Assembly (NCBI GenBank): GCA_012798745.1
Contig: JAAZMQ010000311.1
Location: 1 to 12,134, forward strand
Direction of reading: 5' to 3'
DNA: 12,134 nt
From: Bacteroidales bacterium
GTDB lineage: Bacteria > Bacteroidota > Bacteroidia > Bacteroidales > Dysgonomonadaceae
Shown: positions 7,424-12,134 of the stretch, piece by piece
How positions within the stretch are numbered: position 1 is the first letter of the stretch
How the letters are laid out: each line of letters opens with the position of its first letter
Position numbers and translations under genes: made by a program
Notes under the pieces: model-generated
Told to the model about the DNA's origin: nothing
Databases searched by the model: none
The model's input: the letters and a program-made list of their open reading frames with translations, nothing else

Positions 7424-8185
7424 TTATTCCTTTGCAGTGTTTATAAGGTTTTCGTAGCCTTTTTCTTCAAGCTCTAATGCCAATTCGGGACCGGCAGTTT
7501 TAATGATTCTACCGTCATACAATACATGAACTACATCGGGTTTAATGTAATCGAGCAATCTTTGGTAATGGGTGATTACAATTACCGCATTTTCATTGGT
7601 ATGCAATTTATTTACCCCTGAAGCCACTATTCGCAATGCATCGATATCGAGGCCGGAATCGGTTTCGTCCAAAATAGCAAGTTTGGGATTGAGCATAGCC
7701 ATTTGAAATATTTCGTTTTTTTTCTTTTCACCTCCAGAAAAACCTTCATTTACCGACCGATTCACCAGTTGGCTATCGATACCCAGCATCTCGCGCTTAT
7801 CGCGCATAAGTTTTAGAAAATCGCTTGCCGGAATGGGTTCCTCTTCCCTGTATCTTCGATGTTCGTTAACTGCTGCTCGCATGAAATTGACCATGCTGAC
7901 GCCCGGAATTTCTACCGGATATTGGAAACTCAGAAAAATACCTTCCCTTGCTCGATCTTCCGGCTTCATTTCCAGTAAGTTTTTTCCGTTAAAAATAATA
8001 CTTCCTTTGGTAACTTCAAATCGGGGATCACCTGCCAAAACCAATGCTAATGTGCTTTTGCCGGAACCATTAGGTCCCATGATGGCATGAATCTCGCCCT
8101 TTTTTACTTCCAGATCAATTCCTTTTAGTATTTCTTTTCCTTCTACGGATACGTGTAGGTTTTTTATTTCAAGTAAATTTTCCAT
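7424..8185 (-). CDS. sufC: Fe-S assembly ATPase SufC
   Basis: SufC is the ABC-type ATPase of the SufBCD scaffold. It powers conformational change during Fe-S cluster assembly and is a soluble protein, not a transporter subunit. With the ATG at 8185 the protein has 253 residues and starts MENLLEIKNLHV, as in relatives. A longer frame opens from a TTG at 8203, but the ATG has AAGGAT 7 nt upstream and fits the family. Walker A is GPNGSGKS (37-44), the signature is FSGGEKKKNEI (149-159), Walker B is LAILDETDSGLD with E174, and the switch histidine is H206. The GEKKKNEI and DETDSGLD wording is diagnostic of SufC. It lies 93 nt downstream of mlaF and 15 nt upstream of sufD. Confidence 0.96.
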   Translation of the reverse strand: MENLLEIKNLHVSVEGKEILKGIDLEVKKGEIHAIMGPNGSGKSTLALVLAGDPRFEVTKGSIIFNGKNLLEMKPEDRAREGIFLSFQYPVEIPGVSMVNFMRAAVNEHRRYREEEPIPASDFLKLMRDKREMLGIDSQLVNRSVNEGFSGGEKKKNEIFQMAMLNPKLAILDETDSGLDIDALRIVASGVNKLHTNENAVIVITHYQRLLDYIKPDVVHVLYDGRIIKTAGPELALELEEKGYENLINTAKE

Positions 8186-8192
8186 AAAATCT

Positions 8193-8231
8193 ATCCTTAT
8201 CAAATAAGCGGAAAAACAATGGAGCCGCTTA
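8193..8231 (-). promoter_or_regulatory. sufC leader: ribosome-binding site with two overlapping hairpins
   Basis: The Shine-Dalgarno sequence AAGGAT occupies 8193-8198 on the minus strand. Just upstream, TAAGCGG and CCGCTTA form a perfect 7-bp inverted repeat (8205-8231, 13-nt loop). A second, smaller hairpin (CTTAT/ATAAG, 8196-8208) shares four bases with the first and covers the beginning of the Shine-Dalgarno sequence, so the two cannot form together. No clear -7 box for sufC is seen, so this may act within an mlaEF-suf transcript. Function is inferred. Confidence 0.4.
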
Positions 8232-8278
8232 AAAGATTTATAATTTTAATGTGGTTTTATTTGTGAATGTAATCAAGT

Positions 8279-9019
8279 TTATTTTTTTTTGAATACATCG
8301 GAAGCAAAAATGAACTTTTTCACTGCTTCGCTATCTGCATCTTTAAGTTGTTCTTTCGGTCCTTCCCATTCTTTGACTCCTTCGTTGAGAAAAACAATAT
8401 GCTCCCCGATGTTCATCACAGAGTTCATATCGTGGGTAACGATAACTGACGTAATCTCAAACTCTTTGGTAATACTAGCCAGAAGTTCATCAATCAGTTG
8501 CGATGTTTGAGGGTCGAGGCCGGAATTGGGTTCGTCGCAAAACAAATATTTGGGATTTAAAGCAATTGCACGTGCAATAGCCGCCCGTTTCATCATTCCT
8601 CCGCTTATTTCGGAAGGATAAAGATGTGCGGCATCCAATAAATTTACTCTCTCTAGACAGAATTCTGCTCTTTTTTGTCGTTCTTTTTTATTCATTCGGG
8701 AAAACATGTCGAGTGGAAACATAACATTTTCGAGTACGGTTTTCGAATCAAACAAAGCCGATCCTTGGAAAAGCATACCCATTTCGCGTCTCAATCGTTT
8801 AACTTCTTTCGTTTTCATGGTAAGCAAATTGCGCCCTTCGTAAAGAATTTCTCCTGATGTGGGTCGAATAAGACCTACCATGCATTTCAAAAAAACCGTT
8901 TTTCCTGATCCGCTTTTGCCGATAATCATGTTAACGATTCCTTTATGAAAAGTAGCCGATATATTGTTTAGCACAAGATGATCTTCAAACTCTTTGGAAA
9001 GATTTCTTACTTCGATCAT
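8279..9019 (-). CDS. mlaF: MlaF-like ABC transporter ATPase
   Basis: This is the ATP-binding subunit of an MCE/Mla-type lipid transporter, which moves phospholipids between the inner and outer membranes and sits on the cytoplasmic face. The 246-residue protein has Walker A GKSGSGKT (34-41), Q-loop FQGSALFDSKTVLENV (from 84), signature ISGGMMKRAAIARA (138-151), Walker B YLFCDEP with E163, and H196. The GSALFDS Q-loop and SGGM(M/Q)KR signature are characteristic of MlaF/Ttg2A. It starts 13 nt after the mlaE stop, clearly as a pair with it. The MCE-domain partner (MlaD), which often follows in such operons, is not encoded here; the next gene is sufC. Confidence 0.92.
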   Translation of the reverse strand: MIEVRNLSKEFEDHLVLNNISATFHKGIVNMIIGKSGSGKTVFLKCMVGLIRPTSGEILYEGRNLLTMKTKEVKRLRREMGMLFQGSALFDSKTVLENVMFPLDMFSRMNKKERQKRAEFCLERVNLLDAAHLYPSEISGGMMKRAAIARAIALNPKYLFCDEPNSGLDPQTSQLIDELLASITKEFEITSVIVTHDMNSVMNIGEHIVFLNEGVKEWEGPKEQLKDADSEAVKKFIFASDVFKKK

Positions 9020-9032
9020 TTATTATTATTTT

Positions 9033-9782
9033 TTACCCCATTACCAACTGAGTGAAAACCAAATCGGTCATTAAAATCAATACACTGTTTATCACTACCG
9101 AATCGGTACTAGCTTTTCCCACTTCCAAAGCACCCCCCTTTACACTGTATCCAAAATAGGCCGAAACGGATGCAATGATAAATCCAAAAATCATCGATTT
9201 GACAATGGCGTACCAAATAAAAAATTCCCGAAAGAAAGCACGTAAACCATAAACATAAGTTGCTACCGGCGGATTTGCTGTAAGAGCACAAATGATGTAA
9301 CCTCCCATAAGACCGACAAAAATACTGAAAATAACCAAAACAGGCATGAAAACAATAAAAGCTATTATCTTAGGCAGGATAAGATAGTTGGCCGAGTTAA
9401 CACCCATGACTTCCAATGCATCTATCTGTTCAGTGATGCGCATGGTTCCTATTTCAGATGCAATATTCGATCCCACCTTGCCCGATAGAATAAGGCACAT
9501 GATGGTAGAGGAGAATTCTAAAAGTATAATTTCACGTGAAACTACTCCTACGGTATAGGAAGGAAGAAAAGGATAGTTCAGATTTAATGCCAGTTGCACT
9601 ACTATAACAGCTCCAATGAAAAAGGAGATGAGAACGACAAGCCCTATAGATGTAACACCAAGCTTATAGAGTTCTTTAAAAAACTCTTTAAAAAACTCTC
9701 TCGCTCTATCAGGCGGCATTAACACCTGCTTCATAAGCAATACATATTCACCTATGCTTTCCAATAATCCTGAAAGAGACAT
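9033..9782 (-). CDS. mlaE: MlaE-like lipid ABC transporter permease
   Basis: The 249-residue integral membrane protein belongs to the MlaE/YrbE permease family. It forms the inner-membrane channel part of an MCE lipid transporter together with MlaF. Hydrophobic segments appear at about 43-66, 84-101, 136-168, 189-211 and 228-247. The conserved family loop GKVGSNIASEIGTMRITEQIDALEVMG begins at residue 101. The amphipathic N-terminal region carries a repeated EFFK (residues 29-36) encoded by a 12-bp tandem duplication. A strong -7 box lies about 40 bp upstream, so this is probably the first gene of a transcription unit reaching mlaF and perhaps sufCDS. The family is firm; the transported lipid and direction are not known. 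Confidence 0.92.
   Translation of the reverse strand: MSLSGLLESIGEYVLLMKQVLMPPDRAREFFKEFFKELYKLGVTSIGLVVLISFFIGAVIVVQLALNLNYPFLPSYTVGVVSREIILLEFSSTIMCLILSGKVGSNIASEIGTMRITEQIDALEVMGVNSANYLILPKIIAFIVFMPVLVIFSIFVGLMGGYIICALTANPPVATYVYGLRAFFREFFIWYAIVKSMIFGFIIASVSAYFGYSVKGGALEVGKASTDSVVINSVLILMTDLVFTQLVMG
9673..9699. repeat. 12-bp tandem duplication inside mlaE
   Basis: TCTTTAAAAAAC occurs twice in a row (9673-9684 and 9685-9696), followed by the first three bases of a third copy. It encodes a doubled FFKE block in the N-terminal amphipathic helix and keeps the frame. Confidence 0.85.
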
Positions 9783-9821
9783 ATACCAATTTAAAAATAT
9801 AATTCTTTTAATTTATTGGTG

Positions 9822-9829
9822 CAAAGATA
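9822..9829 (-). promoter_or_regulatory. Bacteroidota -7 box upstream of mlaE
   Basis: The minus strand reads TATCTTTG, a perfect and very typical Bacteroidota -7 element. Transcription would begin near 9816, about 34 nt before the mlaE ATG. The -33 region about 20 bp upstream is A-rich without a clear TTTG. The rest of the 158-bp gap between mlaE and the YihY-like gene (9783-9940) holds nothing else I can support. Confidence 0.6.
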
Positions 9830-9940
9830 GGTATTGTTTTTCTATTTTTGATATTTCATGGAAAGGATGATGAACCTTTTTTTGTTACCTTAATAATAAA
9901 GGCAAAACCAAACGATACCGATATAAAAATAAGGATAATT

Positions 9941-11350
9941 TCAGAGATCTTTCAACAACTTATCTTTATTGTTATAATAAAAACACATTCGCGATTCCAT
10001 GAACGCATTCCAATGATTGGCAAATTTTTCATCGGTATCAACATTGAAATCTTCCGAACCAAACTGATCAATGCATTTCATTAAAAAATTTACCGTTATC
10101 AGGTTAATATCCAACGCAGGTTGGTAAGCCATCAAAGGCTCGTTTTTGGGTAAAGGTATGGCAGAAATGATGCGCATATTCTGTAGATCATCCAGAATGT
10201 CATTGGTGAGTCCTATCGGTATTTCGCAACTTTCCGATATTTCGTCGTTGTTGAGAGGAGGTTTTCCTTCGGCAAACCGTTTGACGATTACCGCAGTAAT
10301 GATCAGCGTGAAAAAATCGCGGTAACGACGGCTAATGTTTTTGGTTTCTCTTTCGAAAGAGAATTTTTGCACATTCTGAGCGGCAAAAGATAATGCTGCA
10401 CCGATCAAAACAATATACCACGATAATTGCAGCCACAACAGCAACAACGGAATGGCAGCAAATGTTCCGTATATGGCATTGTATTTGGTAATCCATATCT
10501 GCCCGTTGAGATACAGCATCTGAACAATTTGATATGCCGCACCGGCAATAAGTGCTGCTATAAATGCGTTGACAAATTTGACTTTTGTATTCGGCATTAA
10601 TTTATACAAAAGCGTAAGAACAAGCACAGTAATGATATAGGGCAAAATATTAAGGTATTGCGTTGCAGGGTATAAGATATAGATGTATTTTGTGAACGAA
10701 TTCAGCACGATGGATAATCCGTAATTCAGGATAATCAGTATGGGCAAGAAAAGGATTAATGCGAAATAATCGACGGCACGACGATGCATGCTTCTTCCTT
10801 TTTTTATTTGCCAGATTCGATTAAAATTATTCTCGATATCCCTGAACAACGTAAAAACGGTATACAACAACAAAACCACACCCACGCCGGCAAAAATACC
10901 ACTTCCTTTGGCGTATTCCAACGAATTATGAATCAGTGTAATGATCTCCATTGTAAGGTTCGATTCACCTTGTGGAACATTGCCGATAGGCGTCATTCCC
11001 AAATAGTCTAGAATTTCGCTTTGAAGAATATTTTCAAATCCAAAACCGCGGGCAATGGCAAACAATACGGCTAGAAAGGGAACAATGGCCAAAACCGTCC
11101 GATAGGTTAATGATGCTGCTTTGACTCCCAACTCGAGTTCCAGCGTATTTCTTACGGTTAAAATGATGGTCTTGATGATATTATAAAAGACACTTGTCTT
11201 TTTGGACAACGATTTGTAATCGATGCGCCAAATGCCATAAGTAAGGAATTCAATCAGGTCGGTTATTTTTTTCTTCCAGTTTGTAATTCTGCCTGGTTTG
11301 TATTCCTCCTTTTTCTCTGTCGTATTATTTTTATCTTTGTCGGCAATCAT
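9941..11350 (-). CDS. YihY/BrkB-family inner-membrane protein
   Basis: With the ATG at 11350 the protein has 469 residues. The frame stays open upstream to 11515, but that stretch is RNase P RNA, so the later start is preferred. A charged N-terminus (1-30) precedes the YihY core. ELGVKAASLTYRTVLAIVPFLAVLFAIA (about 73-100) is the hallmark first membrane segment. Further segments lie near 150-170, 193-217, 233-252, 259-280 and 296-325, ending in the conserved YGTFAAIPLLLLWLQLSWYIVLIGAAL. A soluble tail of about 140 residues follows and looks like a winged-helix region (330-400) plus an acidic end. YihY proteins were once misnamed RNase BN; their function is unsettled. The start codon sits within 20 nt of the rnpB 3' end. 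Confidence 0.9.
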   Translation of the reverse strand: MIADKDKNNTTEKKEEYKPGRITNWKKKITDLIEFLTYGIWRIDYKSLSKKTSVFYNIIKTIILTVRNTLELELGVKAASLTYRTVLAIVPFLAVLFAIARGFGFENILQSEILDYLGMTPIGNVPQGESNLTMEIITLIHNSLEYAKGSGIFAGVGVVLLLYTVFTLFRDIENNFNRIWQIKKGRSMHRRAVDYFALILFLPILIILNYGLSIVLNSFTKYIYILYPATQYLNILPYIITVLVLTLLYKLMPNTKVKFVNAFIAALIAGAAYQIVQMLYLNGQIWITKYNAIYGTFAAIPLLLLWLQLSWYIVLIGAALSFAAQNVQKFSFERETKNISRRYRDFFTLIITAVIVKRFAEGKPPLNNDEISESCEIPIGLTNDILDDLQNMRIISAIPLPKNEPLMAYQPALDINLITVNFLMKCIDQFGSEDFNVDTDEKFANHWNAFMESRMCFYYNNKDKLLKDL

Positions 11351-11366
11351 TTTTTTGCAAAAAATA

Positions 11367-11724
11367 AACAGCAGGTCTGTAAGCCGGGTTCTGTATCCGT
11401 CATTCGACGGATGTTTGTCATCTATCTGCGAACCGATGTCACCATCGTTCTTTAGCGGCCTACCCCTCGGCATCGGGCGAGCAACCCTACACATCCGATA
11501 TATTTGGCCTTGCAACCCATAAGACGTACGGCATGCTGCATTGCTGCAACATCCGGTGAGCTCTTACCTCACCTTTTCACCCTTATCTGCCTAAAGGCAG
11601 ACGGTTATTTTCTGTTACGTTGCTCTGTTCTTGCGAACAGCTTCCCGTTAGGAAGTATGGTGCTCTGTGTTGCCCGGACTTTCCTCCCCGAACGAATACG
11701 GGGCGACAAACCGACCTGCTGTGT
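11367..11724 (-). ncRNA. rnpB: RNase P RNA, bacterial type A
   Basis: This is the catalytic RNA that removes the 5' leader of tRNA precursors. On the minus strand the 5' part has the universal GAGGAAAGTCCGGGC followed by AACACAGAGC, and the 3' part has ACAGAACCCGGCTTA, which together build the P4 core. The ends pair: GACCTGCTG (11713-11721) or its neighbours with CAGCAGGTC (11369-11377) close helix P1. Internal hairpins include CTGTTC-GCAA-GAACAG with a GNRA loop (11625-11640) and a 7-bp stem at 11395-11412. GGGTAGGCCGC and GGTAAGAGCTCACCG are further conserved blocks. The length of about 358 nt fits the type. Exact ends are estimated from P1 and may be off by a few bases. Confidence 0.95.
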
Positions 11725-11729
11725 ATTTG

Positions 11730-11737
11730 CAAAAATA
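11730..11737 (-). promoter_or_regulatory. Candidate -7 box for rnpB
   Basis: The minus strand reads TATTTTTG, matching TAnnTTTG. It is placed so that transcription would start at about 11722-11725, where the P1 helix of the RNase P RNA begins. The -33 region is poor. The remaining bases up to 11861 show no gene. Confidence 0.5.
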
Positions 11738-11861
11738 ATACTAAATTAATGATTTGCCACTAAATTGGTTGGTTTTTTAAACTTAGACGAGATTATATCC
11801 CAATCGTTTAATTGAATAAGGTTCCAAAAAATGATAAAAATATCTTCGGATTTATAGAAAT

Positions 11862-11891
11862 AAAAATCCCGCTTTTTAATGCGGGATTTTT
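11862..11891 (-). terminator. Intrinsic terminator after pckA (bidirectional form)
   Basis: AAAAATCCCGC (11862-11872) and GCGGGATTTTT (11881-11891) form a perfect 11-bp stem with an 8-nt loop. GC-rich base pairs are flanked by A and T runs, so it could terminate either strand. The reader of relevance is pckA, whose stop codon lies 32 bp upstream on the minus strand. It insulates rnpB from pckA transcription. Confidence 0.88.
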
Positions 11892-11923
11892 CAATCGTTT
11901 TAAAGGATTTTTCAATCTTTATA

Positions 11924-12134
11924 TCAATCGATATGAGGACCTGCGTTCACCAATCTTTTTCCTTCTTCTTCACCTGAAAATTTGGTAAAGTTTTTGACGA
12001 AACGTTGGGCAAGATCTTTGGCTTTTCTGTCCCATTCCGAAGGATCGGCATATGTATCGCGTGGGTCAAGCACATCCGTATTCACCCCCTTCAATTCGGT
12101 AGGAACAACCAAATCGAAGTAAGGAATGGTTTTG
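11924..12134 (-). CDS. pckA: ATP-type phosphoenolpyruvate carboxykinase, C-terminal end only
   Basis: Sixty-nine C-terminal residues and a stop are present; the rest lies beyond the right edge. The visible part reads VPTELKGVNTDVLDPRDTYADPSEWDRKAKDLAQRF in outline and ends in VNAGPHID. It aligns by eye with the end of E. coli PckA, which has VDTDILDPRNTYA and a terminal VAAGPKL. The enzyme interconverts oxaloacetate plus ATP with phosphoenolpyruvate plus CO2 plus ADP in the cytoplasm. In fermenting Bacteroidales it often runs in the carboxylating direction towards succinate. None of the catalytic nucleotide-binding motifs is in view, so the call rests on the distinctive C-terminus. Confidence 0.9.
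   Translation of the reverse strand, partial: KTIPYFDLVVPTELKGVNTDVLDPRDTYADPSEWDRKAKDLAQRFVKNFTKFSGEEEGKRLVNAGPHID

Noticed and set aside
8186..8203. TTG start six codons earlier for SufC
   Set aside because: The ATG at 8185 has a well-spaced AAGGAT and gives the family N-terminus; the TTG would overlap that ribosome-binding site.
9843..9850. TATTTTTG box on the plus strand
   Set aside because: There is no plus-strand gene downstream and no -33 partner; AT-rich DNA gives such matches by chance.
11351..11515. N-terminal extension of the YihY-like protein by 55 residues
   Set aside because: The open frame here is the sense strand of the RNase P RNA; the peptide is arginine-rich, unlike family N-termini, and a suitable ATG lies at 11350.
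11504..11749. Plus-strand ORF of 81 residues
   Set aside because: It lies across rnpB on the opposite strand and has no protein-like features.

Overview
The window reads as chromosomal DNA of a Bacteroidota bacterium, most likely order Bacteroidales. The evidence is AT-rich intergenic DNA, Bacteroidota-type -7 promoter boxes (TAnnTTTG) in front of several genes, weak Shine-Dalgarno sequences, the DapL route to diaminopimelate, and protein styles typical of the phylum (Tat-exported Gfo/Idh/MocA oxidoreductase, YihY with a C-terminal extension, ATP-type PEP carboxykinase). Almost all of it is housekeeping. I see no phage, insertion sequence, CRISPR array, toxin-antitoxin pair or defence locus.

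Layout. Positions 1-2316 (minus strand) carry an exported-enzyme cluster: a Gfo/Idh/MocA oxidoreductase with a twin-arginine signal, a 30-codon signal-peptide-like small ORF, and a PIG-L/LmbE-type deacetylase that runs off the left edge. A 432-bp divergent intergenic region (2317-2748) follows, with a probable promoter for each side and several inverted repeats. On the plus strand, dapF and dapL (2749-4839) supply two steps of meso-diaminopimelate/lysine synthesis. They converge on a long minus-strand run (9782 to 4857) of mlaE-mlaF-sufC-sufD-sufS: an MCE-type lipid transporter permease and ATPase, then three Fe-S assembly genes. Neither the MCE substrate-binding protein (MlaD) nor SufB is encoded beside its partners. 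A strong -7 box lies just upstream of mlaE.

Further right on the minus strand is a YihY/BrkB-like membrane protein (9941-11350). Its start codon lies only about 17-19 nt after the 3' end of rnpB, the RNase P RNA (about 11367-11724). rnpB has its own promoter-like box. A strong bidirectional terminator hairpin (11862-11891) separates it from the C-terminal end of pckA, which continues beyond the right edge.

The least ordinary observations are: the tiny signal-peptide ORF 7 nt before the PIG-L gene; the rnpB/YihY junction; the split suf and mla gene sets within one apparent transcription unit; overlapping hairpins at the sufC ribosome-binding site; the Cys-rich SufD tail; and the altered catalytic-motif residues in the oxidoreductase. 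None of these amounts to a demonstrated new system.
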